64,000 bases of DNA from assembly GCA_016271365.2 (NCBI GenBank), contig CM028129.1, positions 1,011,915,501-1,011,979,500 of the forward strand. The letters are read 5' to 3'. The notes below the pieces were generated by a model. It made no database searches. It saw nothing but the letters and a program-made list of their open reading frames with translations, and had not been told where the DNA came from. Below, piece by piece: positions 35,350 to 46,711 of the stretch; position 1 is the first letter of the stretch; the number at the start of each line of letters is the position of its first letter. The translations under genes were made by a program, and so were the position numbers. Origin of the DNA: Neoceratodus forsteri. Lineage: Eukaryota > Chordata > Ceratodontiformes > Ceratodontidae.

Positions 35350-35855
35350 TGCTAACTCTAGAGTCCTATGAGAAATTGACCTTTGTCACCCCATTGGACC
35401 CATAACAATTTACTGTGCTTCACTTTGAATTGCATGAAAGCCCCAGCCACATTCCCAGAGAATGATGGACTGCATTCTCTGACCCCATGAGGTACATGCT
35501 GCAGCATATCTTTATGACTGGGACAGTCATCTGCAGGATGTGACCACAGTGCTTCAGTCATTCAGGGAGGGAGGTCTCATGGTCAATGCCACAAAATGTG
35601 CTCTACGGTAGCTGTTGAAGAAATACTTGGGGTATATGGTTGGGAAGGACCACATATGTCTGGTTATCAATACAGTAAAGGCCCTAGATGACTGCCCCAT
35701 GCCAAATACTAAGAAGCTCTTTAGCGCCTTTCTTGAACTTGCAGGGTATTACCAATGGTTCATTCATAAATTCTCATTCCTTACTACCCCACTGACTGAC
35801 CTGACAAAGAATACTGCTCTGAATAAAGTCTGCTGGTTCAGCCAACCAAGTGGCA
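35350..35855 (+). pseudogene. Ty3/Gypsy polyprotein fragment: reverse transcriptase
   Basis: The plus strand reads KLTFVTPLDP, QFTVLHFELHESPSHIPRMMDCIL, PHEVHAAAYLYDWDSHLQDVTTVLQSFREGGLMVNATKCAL, then YLGYMVGKDHICLVINTVKALDDCPMPNTKKLFSAFLELAGYYQWFIHKFSFLTTPLTDLTKNTALNKVCW. This is the Gypsy RT from the FGL block through the connection and thumb (YLGHxV, VPxTKKQVRxFLGLxGYYRRFIxxFS, PLTDLT). The catalytic YLDD is damaged: reading gives YLYDWD after a deletion. It is cut at CWFSQP by a 0.58-kb insert and resumes at 36432. Confidence 0.85.
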
Positions 35856-36431
35856 TGGAGAGCAGAGGCACCCATGCCTCACCTGCCATCATGCTGGCAA
35901 CTTGAGGACTGGAACTACCCTGGGCCACTGGAGAGGTTGGCTGGGGGTAGGAGGATTGAGTATCCCAGTTGATGCTCTCCTTCTCTGGGGGGACAGACTG
36001 TGCCACCATAACACTGCCTTCTAGGTGACCATGAGAGGCAGTACAGCTGGTCAGCAGTTCCAGGTGGGGTACACTCCCTGCCGAGAGACATAAGCACATT
36101 CTCTGACATACACATGTCAAACCGCTGCCTCCATGGAGTGTCCATGGGTTAGGGAGAACACTGGAAAAACACTGCTGTCTGCAGGATGCTGTCTTGTGGA
36201 GTTCTGCAGCCTCATACTGCCTACAGGGCACAGGGACCACAAATTCAGATGTGGCAGCAGAAGGGGGTTTTGGGAACCCCTCAACTGCCCTGCCATGGGG
36301 GCAAGCTGTAGGGCACTAAGTGGCCCTAAGGTAAGTCCCTGGGATGGCAGGAGATGAGGTTGGAGGACCTGTTAGGGCCAAAAGGGGTTGCCAGTGGAGG
36401 GGGAGAGGCAAAAAAAGTCAACTGGTCACCT
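35856..36431. other. Unassigned 0.58-kb insert within the Gypsy RT/RNase H junction
   Basis: Gypsy reading stops after KVCWFSQP and restarts at FQDIKNVLYEGPVISSADF. The intervening sequence is GC-richer than its surroundings and has no protein similarity or clear inverted ends. GTCAACTGGTCACCTGACAGG at the right edge is a short dyad. Confidence 0.5.
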
Positions 36432-37286
36432 GACAGGATTTCAAGACATCAAAAATGTATTGTATGAGGGGCCAGTCATATCAAGTGCAGATTTCAATGA
36501 TCCCTTCATTTTGTACACAGATGTTTCTGTGGTGGGGCAGGGGCAGTAGTGTTATCACAGGGACACAGGGACCAAGCTACCTGAAAGATCTCCTTTGCCC
36601 GTACTGTCCCTCCCATCCTCTCCGATCCACTGAAGAGGGATTGCTAGAGGTTCCCCGGGTACGTTTGCAGACATCGGGAGCAAGGTATTTCAACTTTGCT
36701 GCTCCTCCCCTGTGGAACTCTCTGCCTCATCGAGTATGAGATTGCCTGACCATCCAGAGTTTTAAAAGTACATTGAAAACTTATCTTTTTGATCTGGCTT
36801 TTGGTAACTGAAGTGTTTTTATCTTGTTTCATATTTATTGAAATTTATATAATGTATGTAATTTTACTTTATTTGTTTTATTTTATTGTACAGGCGCCTT
36901 GGTTTTGGAAAGGCGCCTTTTTATAAATAAAAATTGATTGATTGATTGACAAGACTTTGAGGATGGATTTTCAACAGAGAGCAGTACTATGCCATGCTGG
37001 GAAAAAGAGTGTCTGGCAGTAAAATGGGTTTTGGTTGCCCTATGCTACTACCAGTTGGGACTGAAGTTCACCGTCATTACTGACCACATCCCCTTCAAGT
37101 GATTACATGCTGTATGACATACCAATGTAGTATCACCAGATGGTATTTGACACTGCAGTCTTTTTAGTTTTGATGTGCACCACTGGGTAGGTACCCAGCA
37201 TGGTAAAGCAGTTTTTTTTCTCTTGGGAGGGTGGGTCTCTAATGACCCTTAACGAGCATGCCACAGGCATTAGTCTGCGGGGAGGA
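36432..37286 (+). pseudogene. Ty3/Gypsy polyprotein fragment: RNase H, split by an L2 insert
   Basis: Before the L2 insert the frame reads FQDIKNVLYEGPVISSADFNDPFILYTDVSVVGAGAVLSQ, the start of Gypsy RNase H (ILxTDASxxGxGAVLSQ; A is V here). After the insert, about 36950-37100, it reads MPCWEKECLAVKWVLVALCYYQLGLKFTVITDHIPFK, matching EKECLAIKWAxxxLRYYLLGxxFTxxTDHAPL. Stops are frequent afterwards, but CDVHHWVGT/HGKA and a terminal GGRICD-like stretch recall the end of the polyprotein. RNase H removes the RNA strand during cDNA synthesis. The next sequence is a purine run (CGGGGAGG, about 37279-37286), and no integrase follows. Confidence 0.82.
36565..36949 (+). mobile_element. L2 LINE 3' end inserted in the Gypsy RNase H
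   Basis: The plus strand reads PSYLKDLLCPYCPSHPLRSTEEGLLEVPRVRLQTSGARYFNFAAPPLWNSLPHRV, then (frame slip) a SFKSTLKTYLFDLAF block. This is the standard end of an L2 protein: LRSxxxxLLxVPRxR, GxRxFSxxAPxLWNSLP, SFKxxLKTHLF. The UTR ends in GGCGCCTTGGTTTTGGAAAG and TTGA repeats (ATTGATTGATTGATTGA), typical of L2. Its TTGA tail differs from the TTGC tail at 16250, so two L2 subfamilies are present. Confidence 0.9.
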
Positions 37287-37288
37287 TA

Positions 37289-37700
37289 TGTGATATAGTG
37301 TATTTCAATCATGTTTCTTTCACCCATAGTCTGCTTTATAACCCTGCAACACAGGCAACACAGGTTTTGACTGGGGCTGTGCTGGGATTTATACCAAACC
37401 TCTTTTGCTTTAAGGTTGTCCCTTTAAGACCTCATTGCACTGCATGTTCTGGACGTTTAATGTACCTCTGGAAAAGGGGTGTTAACAAGCAACACCTGGG
37501 CCCGGTAAAGGAAGAAAGGAAGAGAAACTGTGAAGTAGACATAGAGATACTAAACTGAATTGTTTGTTAAGCTGAATACAAACTGTTTTTTGTTCTTTTA
37601 CTGAAAGTAAAGCAGATTTCATTTGATTTAAACTGGTGTTTCCAGAGTATTCTCTTTGAGAGTGTTCCCTGAGAAGCCACCCAGTTTGCTGCCCTTTCAC
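37289..37700 (+). repeat. Candidate 3' LTR of the Gypsy element
   Basis: A purine tract TGCGGGGAGGA (37276-37286) follows the RNase H remains and is followed by TGTGATATAG, a plausible LTR start (TG). The stretch has little coding potential. Its right end is uncertain. Near 37710 'tggttcatggaagtgggg' resembles a primer-binding/leader junction, which would mean another internal region follows, but I cannot pair it with a second LTR in the window. Confidence 0.35.
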
Positions 37701-40700
37701 TGTCATGTTAGATGGTTCATGGAAGTGGGGAGCTGCAGGCCTGCTGTTCTGTAGCTTTTTTGTGCTTATGTCCACTATACTGCTGCGAACAATGAAATAT
37801 ACCGGCCAACCGCCAGTCACCAGCTAACTAACCAGAAGAAACCATTCAGATTAGAACCAGCAGCTTGTCACTGGATATCAGCCAGGTGATTAACAGCCTG
37901 CCAGATTTCAGTTAACCCAGATGTCAGACAGCTAGTCTGCCAATCAATAGCTAGCCAAAATCCTCTGAGGCATAATCCAGCAGACTGTTACTAAAACCAG
38001 TCACTGACCAGCTGAGCAAAGGCCAGAAAGCTAATTAGGCAACTCGGACTGCCAGTGATGGGAGCAGCTAAAAGACAAAAATCTGAGAAAGATGAATAAT
38101 AGCACTTTTTGGGGGTAAGTGCATATCAAGATCCAGTTCTAAGCCTAGATATGGCAAATACAAACGGCTGTTGCAAAACTGCTGTATGTATATTTGTATC
38201 CTGAAGACATAAATAGCTACATTACTGTGCTGTAATACATGCATAGACATTGAGTCGCTCAGAGTACCTAAAACTATATAAATACTATACTGTAAGTAGT
38301 ACACTGCTCTGAATCCCTCATAACTGCTACTGAGGAGAATATCTGAGGCTGATACCACATTTTTCATATCACCCAAACTCCTTCAGAATAATTCTCATGC
38401 TATGGCCAGTCTATATCATCTCACCTCCTCCAGTTGCTGAGCAATTACACAGTCAAGTCTGGACCACCAAAAAGTTCATTCACTTCAGAAATAGGCTCTT
38501 TGAGAGGCCTTTTTGCTTATATAGCAGGATTCTGGACAAAATATATCTCCTGAGGTTTCTTGTACAAAATGATTTCTTTTACATATACAGTTATTTCTAA
38601 TTGCCTCTCTTTCAACAGAAATTTCTCTGCAAGTATTCTTTCCCTGTCCCATTCTTTGCTTTAATTATATCCCTCCCAGGTAGCCACTTGCTAGACATCA
38701 TAGGCCCTTGCCACTGGCTAATGAGAGTAAAGGCCACCAAGTTCATTCGATCTGCTATCCTGTTTGAGAAGTTTTGGGATAAAGTAGGACACCTAATTTC
38801 ATTGAAAAAGATGTCACCCCATCTTTATTTGCAAAAACTGGAATGATAAAGCTTTACAACCCCACTGTAGATCCATAGGATCATAGAGATTGCTAAAAAA
38901 AAGAAAACTCCAAATCAATTAAGATCTGTACATTTTCATTTGAATTCCAGGGCACATGTAAAAAAATGTGCCCAATACAGTAATAAAGCATGCATTAACA
39001 AGGCCATCATTTTTTTTTAATTCTGTTTATCTCTGTGCTGCAGGGAGAATATATTCCCAACTCAGTGCCCCCACATCCATCACTGGCATGCATCAACAGC
39101 CTCCCTGGAACTAAGGCCTGCAGCATGCCCCTGCAGCGGGGCCCCATGAAGGTGAGACCGAGATCCACCATGTTTTGGTCACTCGACTGGCTATGGTGTC
39201 ATTCATGTAGGGTCGGAGGCCATCACACTGCACTGCTGCACAGGATTTTCCTTTGTGTCAGTCCCGCAAAGCAGGGAAGTACAATGATATCAGCGCATGG
39301 ACAGGCATGCTCCCACACATGCCCCGCAGACATCCACCACTGCATTCCCCTTTGTTATGTGGTCCCAGCTTGGTGTACACCCAGTCTCCACTGGGTGTCA
39401 CTCAAGCACTGGGCACCATCAATGCTCCCCCACTGAGGTTGACAGCTGTCCCTGGGACAATCATCCAATCTGCCCCTGGCCAGCCCTCTGATGCTCCAGG
39501 CTCATTCAGGAACCCAGGTTGCCAGCTTCGCAAGTGGTAGCTCTACCTCTGCACTGGTGGGCCAGCCAAGGACATTATTGAATGTTTGCTTTTATTTCAT
39601 TTGCATCAACTGATCATTTGCAATTATGAATTTACAAATTCTACATAATATGCATAAACACCATACAACTTTTCAAGAAGCGAAATATGTAACAAGACAC
39701 AGTGGTAATCTGACACTTTTTTTAACATCAGATTACATTTTGCAATTATTAATTTACTAATGGCATACATATGACAGACACCTTGAGAATTAGACACTCT
39801 TTACATTACACTTAGTTTGCCATTATTTGCTTACTAATTGCATTTCATAAAAAAAAAATAATAATTTGAAAGGTTTGCCATCTGGAAATTTGTGGTATAA
39901 ACTGGACACAAAATTATGTGAAAAAGAAAATGCCCTTGATCTTCATTTGAGAGGTGAAGACATTCATAACTCATGAATATTAATAGAATATTCTGAGTTA
40001 GGTACATACACATTTTTCTATATCCATATCTAGAAACTATGCAGTCAGGCAGACACAAGTATAGATTTATCTCAGATCACAGCAGTGTGTTTAGGCATTA
40101 GTTTTCCATGATAAAAATAAAATCAAAGTACCAATGGTACTAAAGGCACAAATAAGTCAATGTTAATGTATTTCTCTTGTACAGAACTGAGCAGGGTAAA
40201 AGATCTAGTGATGAGAAAGTTAAACAAGCCAGTGCCATGGAGTCAACTGTTCCAAATCCTCTACAAAATGAAGATCGTAGAAGACAATTTCCTCCAAGAC
40301 ACAGATGGGCCCCATATTCAAAGCTCACAATTTGCTTTTTGCAAAGTCCCCTCTCACAGGCATAAATTAGTACATTGCCCTAAAGTTGCTATATTCAGAC
40401 ATGTTTGGAGCAAACTGTGAACGCCCTATAAATCTTTGAATATACTGTAGCTCTGATAGCAAAGCCCAAATGAAGGCACTAAACACCATGCCTGTCACAA
40501 GACATAGCCTCTGCTGGTCACAGGGGCACTTGGGAAAAATTTGTATTCTTAAGTAAAATAAAAATTAACTTACTTCATACTCATGTTTGAGTAATACTTC
40601 ATTATACTAACATACAGTATACATATACCTTTTTATACTGGTTTATATATGAAACATATTTGTAATATACTGAGTTGCATGACCTGTACTTCCTTTATAC

Positions 40701-41511
40701 TTAAAAAGTATACTGGTACATTTTATGCTACATTTTTATTTTATTCTCAGATATACTTGCAGTATACTTATTATGTGCTAGTGACATACAACCAAGGTTT
40801 ATAGGTGTATCATCCATTTTCAAAGTGATCATGTGCCTGTTTTTTGTAATTCTATGAATATAAACTTTGTTAAATGAAGATTTTTCTTAGACTGTTGTTT
40901 GATTTATGCCAAAAAGTACACCCATAGTATATGCAAAGTATACAGAATAATACACGTTTTATTCTTCTGACTGTAATTAGCTAATCCAAAAGCATCATCA
41001 GTAGACTGACACTTTTGGTTTTGGTAAATGCACGAGTGCACTGTCACCAGTGATTGCTTACATGTTGGACAATCTGCTATAATGTCAGGTTCTTGTGGTC
41101 CTTCACATACATGCCAGTTGCATGTTTCTTCATGCATTCTCAGCTCCAACATCAATATAGTGAAATAAGTAGGAAACCTCTCTGCTCAGCTGCACTTGCA
41201 TGCTCATGCCACATCTGTGCTTAGCACAAGGATCCATGCCAACACAGGCTTCATAGTGGTATATACACGGTGCGTGTGGTAGCTTGGTTGCCTGTCCCAC
41301 TTTGCCCTGAACGACTGTAGTATGGGTGGTGAGCAGATGAGTGGTGATAGGCCTGGATATTTTCTTTCTCAAAGGGGTCTGTAGTCTGTTGAGCAAAATA
41401 AGTGGAACCAATTTTCAGTCTAGATAAACAAAAACATAACTGAACAGATGTAGTCATCATTTTTACTGATGTTCATTTCAACAAGTTTACATGTGCTGCT
41501 TCTTTTTACAG
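37701..41511. other. 3.8 kb with no recognisable gene
   Basis: No frame shows convincing similarity. 39040-39540 is GC-richer and has overlapping frames; one short stretch (QSRKAGKYNDIS, about 39255) faintly recalls a Myb/trihelix QCRKRW pattern but the rest does not. 40600-40960 is rich in AGTATAC-like words. GGGCCCCATATTCAAAGC (about 40307) resembles the ends of U1/U2, but no matching right end was found. Confidence 0.5.
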
Positions 41512-41715
41512 AGCATTACAAGCAGAAACAGAGGGTGGAGGAGTACATAGAAGAAGTTGGGAATTTAAACTAGGAGTGGGGGGTGGCAAGTGGGCAAGAC
41601 ACCTGCAGAGACCACAGGTTGGCAAACCATATGAGCTTACACCCCATAACAGTGACAAAAGACAAATGGCAAGTACTATTGGTGATGCTAGTAAAGGAGG
41701 GCAGGATTGGGGGGG

Positions 41716-42670
41716 AGGGTGGAAGGTGGTCACCCTTAATGCTAGGAGCCTTGGGAGGAAAATTGCAGAGTTACAGGTGCTCATGGCGGAGGGAGAGGTG
41801 GACATTGCAGCCATCACAGAAACATGGACCACCCAATACAATGACTGGGACCTGTCTGTACCAGGGTACAGGTTATTTCGTAGGGACAGGGTGATTGGGA
41901 AAGGGGGAGTGGCACTATATGTGAAGGAAGGACTGAAGTGTGTAAGGGAAGAAGGGGAGGAGGGTAGTATGGAGTCACTTTGGATGCAAATCTAGGATTC
42001 CAAGAATAGGATTCTCAGAATGGGAGTGGTGTACAGGCAGCCCTCTCAGATGGAGGAGTTAAACAGGGAACTAGTGGGACAGATCAGGAGGACCTGCAAG
42101 AAGGCTAATGTGGTGATTGTGGGGGACTTCAACATGCCAGGAGTGGACTGGAGTACCCCAACAACCCGGAATAGAAGGGAGCAGGTACTGCTGGATGCCT
42201 TCCAGGACAGCTTCCTGCTGCAAATGGTCAGTGAACCAACCAGGTTAGGGAATACCCTTGACCTTGTGCTGGCAAATGGGAACTTTGTGAGAGAACTTAC
42301 GGTGGAAGAACCACTTTCAGGGAGTGACCAGCACTCAGTATGGCTCACATTGGATATGGGCAAGGAAGGAGTGGAATCCGGCACAAGAGTGCTGGACTTC
42401 AGGAGGGCTGACTTTGGGAGGATGGGGGAAGTGGTAAAAGGGTACCAGGCCAGAATTCAAACTAGTATGGGCACTAACCAGAGGTGGGAGATCATAAAGC
42501 TGGGGATAGTGGAGGCAACCAAAACCTGCTGCAAGGCCCAGAGCAAGAAGGCTGGGGATAAGAAACTGAGCTGGTTGAGCAAGCAGGTCATGGAAAAGGT
42601 AAGGAGAAAAGAGCTGCCTTTAGGAGGTACAAGAAAACAGGGAAGGAGGAGGACAGGGAGGTGTACCTGA
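41716..42670 (+). pseudogene. LINE 'K' APE endonuclease and linker
   Basis: It reads WKVVTLNARSLGRKIAELQVLMAEGEVDIAAITETWTTQYNDWDLSVPGYRLFRRDR, GGVALYVKEGLK, a stop at 41993, then LWMQI/RILRMGVVYRQPSQ and VIVGDFNMPGVDW (42113-42150), RLGNTLDLVLANG and LSGSDQHSVWLTLDM (about 42320). NAR, ETW and GDFN are intact. The closing catalytic SDH reads SDQ here, whereas A has SDH, so histidine is lost. After this the linker RVLDFRRADFGRMGEVV leads to the RT. One stop and one frameshift interrupt the reading. Confidence 0.85.
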
Positions 42671-42830
42671 TGGAATCGAATGCGGTGACATGGGCAATAA
42701 GGGGAGCCAAGGCATCTACGGAGCTCAGGCTGGCACAAGGCATGAAGAAGAGGGAGAGGGACTTCTTTAGGTACATCAGGGAGAAAAGGAACTGTAAGGA
42801 TGACATAGTAAGGATTAGGAAGGAGGGGGG

Positions 42831-44474
42831 TTGTGTGAAAGCAGGAAAGCGCTAAGGCAGAAGCTAAATGATTACTTCTGCTCGGTATTTACTAAGGAGA
42901 TGAGGGGGGTGATACCCAAGGGGGGAGGAATGGCAGAAATGGGGGGAAGGGGTGACAGATGGGGAAATCATGGAGGGCAGAGTTCAGTAGGGTTTGAAGG
43001 CACTGAGGGTGGACAAGGCACCAGGCCCAGATGGCATCCACCCCAGGGTACTAAGGAGCTGGCAGAGGTCCTTGTGGGATCTTTGGCAGACCTATTTAAT
43101 GCCTTACTACACTCAGGGTGTGTACCTCAGGACTGGAGGATGTCTCATGTGGTGCCCCTCCACAAGAGTGGCCCAAAGGATGAACTGAGGAACTACAGAC
43201 CGGTGAGCTTCACATTCGTCATGGGTAAGTTGATGATGACTATCCTGAAGGAGAGGCTGGTGGCCCTCCTAGAGGCCAAAGGACTACAGGACAGCAGACA
43301 GCATGGCTTCATACATGGCAGATCCTGCCAAACCAACCTGGTGGAGTTCTATGACTGGGTAACTAGGCAACTGGACAGGGGCCATGCAGTGGATGTCCTG
43401 TATCTGGTCTTCAGTAAGGCATTCGACTTGGTGCCACATGGGAAGCTGGGAAGTAAGTTAGAAGGCACAGAGGCAGGTGCAATGCTGGCGAAATGGGTAG
43501 GAAACTGGCTTCAGGGAAGGCAACAGTGGGGTGGTGGTGGGTGGGGAGCTCTCACACCGAAGGGTAGTGATGAGTGGTGTTCCTCAGGGCTCGGTGTTGG
43601 GACCAGTGTTGTTTGGGATATTCATTGCAGACATATCATTGGACATCAAGAGCAAGATCAGTCTGTTTGCTGATGATACCAAGATGGGAGCAGTGGTGGA
43701 TGACCTAGGGGGATGGCAGGGGTTGCAAGATGATCTGGCAAAGCTTGAAACCTGGTCAGACACCTGGCAACTGGGGTTTAATGCCAAAAAGTTCAACATG
43801 CTGCTCTTTGGGGTGAAGAACCCAAGGAGGAGTTATCAGCTGGGGGAGTGCAGCTAGCCCAGACCGAGGAGGAGAAGGATCTGGGGGGTGCTCAGTACAA
43901 GGTCAATGAACAACTCGGCACAATCTAGGAAGGCAGCTGCAAAGGCCAACAAAATGCTGGGTTGCATTGCAAGGGGTATATCCTCAAGGAGGGAGGAGGT
44001 GATTCTACCACTGTATAGGTCATTAGTTAGACCTCACCTGGAGTACTGCGTGCAGTACTGGCACCCATATCTGAAGAGGGCCATTAAGTTACTGGAGGGG
44101 GTGCAGTGCTGGGGGACAAAGATGATCAAGGGGCCGCGGGACTCATCATACGAGAGGAGGCTGAGGGAGTTGGACATGTACTCGCTGGAGGAGAGAAGGG
44201 ACGGGGGGACATGATTGAAACCTATAAGTACATGAAAGGAACAAACAAGACAGGTACAGAGGGGCTTTTCAAAGTAAAGGAGGGGAGGGACACCAGGGGC
44301 CATGATACAAGACTGGAGGGAGGAAGGTTCAGAGGGGAGATGAGGAGACACTTTTTTACAGAGAGGGTGGTAGCTGGGTGGGATGCGTTACCTGCAGAAG
44401 TGGTATCCAGTAGAACAGTGGACTGCTTCAAAAAGGGATGGGACAGGACAAGGGGGAAGGTCAATGGAGGTTAA
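42831..44474 (+). pseudogene. LINE 'K' reverse transcriptase and C-terminal domain
   Basis: Blocks in order: KLNDYFCSVFTKE (42850), KALRVDKAPGPDGIHPRVLRS (42994), DWRMSHVVPLHKSGPKDELRNYRPVSF (43130), RQHGFIHGRSCQTNLVEFYDWVT (43300), LVFSKAFDLVPHGKL (43410), MSGVPQGSVLGPVLFGIFIADI (43570), ISLFADDTKMGAV (43655, catalytic FADD intact), LGFNAKKFNMLLFG (43770), then [18 protein letters not shown] and FFTERVVAGWDALPAEVVSSRTVDCFKKGWDR (44350-44440). The enzyme copies element RNA at the nicked target. Frame changes near 42985, 43500 and 43860 inactivate it. Confidence 0.86.
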
Positions 44475-44685
44475 GGGTGGAAGGGACGGGCAGCTGCAGA
44501 ATAAGGGGTGCTAGCTGCACATTCGAGCAGACTTGATAGATCTCTAGGCCTTTATCTGCTGGCAAATTTTGTATGTTCATAAGCAAATGAGCAAATTTAC
44601 AGAGGTCAAATAAAAATCTTTATAGCAGCAGTAATGTTTTTTCTCTGCTTGTTATGCTACTGAGAAGTCAAATTGTAAACATACT

Positions 44686-45992
44686 GGGCTCAATTCACAA
44701 ATGTCAGAGCAAGGTGTGCTGAAGGCAGCTTGAACTGACTGCTGGTGTGCCAGGGAACCTGTGCCCGATTCACTATCAGGTAGGGTACTGATGGAAAAGT
44801 CCCGTGGTTTACGGCAACCCTGGCACTGCATGAAACAGATGGCACATCATGGAGATGTACCACAAGCTGCAGGGAAGCCGTGTGGAAGTAGCACCATGGA
44901 CAGCAGTCCCTGGTGGCTATCACCCCTGCCAGCCCTGACCCTAGTTAAAAAATTAAAAAATCTCTGGTGGTCTAGTGGACTCCTGATCAACCCCAATCCC
45001 TGTTAGAAATTACAGAAAAAAACACCCTGGTGGTCTAGCAGTCACCCCCAAGGCCCCTCCCTGTTATGTATTATCAAACAGGCCTGGTGATCTAGTGACC
45101 CCCTACCCCATCAGGCAGTGTCCCACCACCCCATTCCCCCCAACCTGAAACAGAGCCGGCGACCAGTCCTCTTCATACCACCTCATCTGACCACCAGCTG
45201 AGCTGTCAATAAGGAGTGTTTACTCTACACAGTATGCTCTATGTATTGACAGCTCAGTCGGTGTCCAGACACGGTGGTGTGAGGAGGGCTGTGCCAGTTA
45301 CTGACTCTGCTTTGGGTTGGGGGAGCAGTGTGGTGGGACACTGCCTGCTGGGGTGGGGTGGTGGGAGGCCACTAAATCACCAGGGCTAGTTAATAATATG
45401 TAATGGCGGATTGGGGCTTGGGGGGACCGCTAGGCCACCACAGTGTTTTTTTTCTGTAATTCCTAATAGGGATCACGGCTGATCGGGGGTCCGCTAGACC
45501 ACCAGGGATTTTTTAAATAATGCCTAACTAGGATTGAGGCTGATTGGGGGTCTGCGAGATCACCGGGGACTTTTTTAATAATAACTAACTGGGATCGGGG
45601 CTAATCGAGGGTCCGCTAGACCACCAGGGATTATTATTATTATATTTAATGACTGAGAAGGGGGCTGGGGGGCACAGTACATTGCTGAAATGTCAAAACC
45701 TACCTAGAGAACACATCTAAGGGTACTTAGAATGCTGCCATCTGGTAGGGTTTTGTGAATACCGAAAAGGGGGATATTTTAGCCTGCATCTGCCCAACCC
45801 CCTAGCATATGCCATAACCCATTTTGTGGCACAAGGCTGGTGCAAGCCACCTTTGGTGCATGCAGCTAGTGTTTGATGCAGGCTGCCTTCCTGAATAGCT
45901 CCTGGGGCATCTTTTGGCCAAGATGCCACTTGCATCATTTATGTTTGATGCAGGCACCTTATGTCATTCTAGGGGCTTTGTGAATCGGGCCC
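44686..45992. mobile_element. Palindromic DNA element U1 (1.31 kb)
   Basis: The ends GGGCTCAATTCACAAA (44686) and the complement of the right end, GGGCCCGATTCACAAA (45992), are terminal inverted repeats. Pairing continues inward with gaps: CTGGTGGTCTAG blocks on the left (about 44960, 45030) face CTAGACCACCAGGG blocks on the right (about 45490, 45610). The centre at about 45205-45250 is CTGTCAATAAGGAGT against ATGTATTGACAG. No transposase frame exists. The 3-bp flanks are ACT and ACC. The GGGCCC end and a 3-bp duplication in U2 and V suggest PIF/Harbinger-type elements, but the superfamily is not proven. Confidence 0.75.
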
Positions 45993-46711
45993 ACCAAATT
46001 AAATGGCGAAATCTAGCAGCACAAATACAGATTCAATATTCAAATATCTTGTTGTTTGTACTCATTCTTACATTGATAGTATGTTTGAAGGTATAAAAGT
46101 TTGCTGTGGCCTACTACTTTCAAAACCCCATCCTAATGCCACCACACCCCTGTAAGCATTGGTGCTAGCAGCACCAGCCAATCCCTGCACCAGACCAATT
46201 ACATAAGTGAAAAAAAAACACTCTGCTTAATATTGTTTAATGTCTTATTGTCTATCATCAAATGTCCTTATTTATGTGGTTTGAAAGAGAAGATGTTCCA
46301 CGAAATAGAATCTGCAGACTTCTGAAGTCAATCCACTACCACATGCTTTTTGAAATGACAGTTGAGACGGTGGTGGTGGATTCTAAGGAGGTTCACAGCA
46401 CTGCCCCATACATGTTGGGTATTGTTGGTAGTTAAGGATAAATTTGTGTTTGTTAACATTTTGAAAATACACTGTGAACATAATGTTTGTTTAATCATTC
46501 TGGAGGGAACTGAATGACTCCACCTTATTTGTGAAAAAATTCACTATGTACCACTATGGCCACATAGCCACTCACCTTTGAGAAAGAGGAGGCTAAGTCA
46601 CGAGTATGAAAACCAGAGGCAGAAGAAATAGAAGCAGAGCCCAAAATAACAGCAATGCAGCATGACTAAAATTTGTTTGTAGCATCAAAGTTTGAACACT
46701 GTAGACACAGT
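45993..46711. other. Spacer between U1 and U2
   Basis: No gene recognised. A plus-strand stretch near 46285-46430 is open for about 50 codons (REDVPRNRICRLLKSIHYHML...) but matches nothing I know. Confidence 0.45.

Larger units (their letters stand above)
41512..44585 (+). mobile_element. CR1-like LINE 'K' (A subfamily), 5'-truncated, 3.1 kb
   Basis: On the plus strand the element begins in the last part of ORF1 (about 41512-41700) and includes the entire endonuclease (41716-42350), RT (42985-43860), C-terminal domain (43888-44474) and a short 3' UTR ending near 44585 (CTTTATCTGCTGGCAAATTT, then TATGTTCAT). It is the same subfamily as A: LRVDKAPGPDGIHP and HKSGxKDE are shared. It supplies the uninterrupted reference showing that the two A pieces at 1-885 and 5933-6640 were once contiguous. 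Confidence 0.87.

Noticed and set aside
39253..39300. Myb/trihelix (Harbinger helper-like) protein remnant
   Set aside because: Only a dozen residues (SRKAGKYNDIS) are suggestive; flanking residues and frame do not support it.
40307..40330. Left end of another U1/U2-type element (GGGCCCCATATTCAAAGC)
   Set aside because: No matching inverted end could be found within several kilobases.
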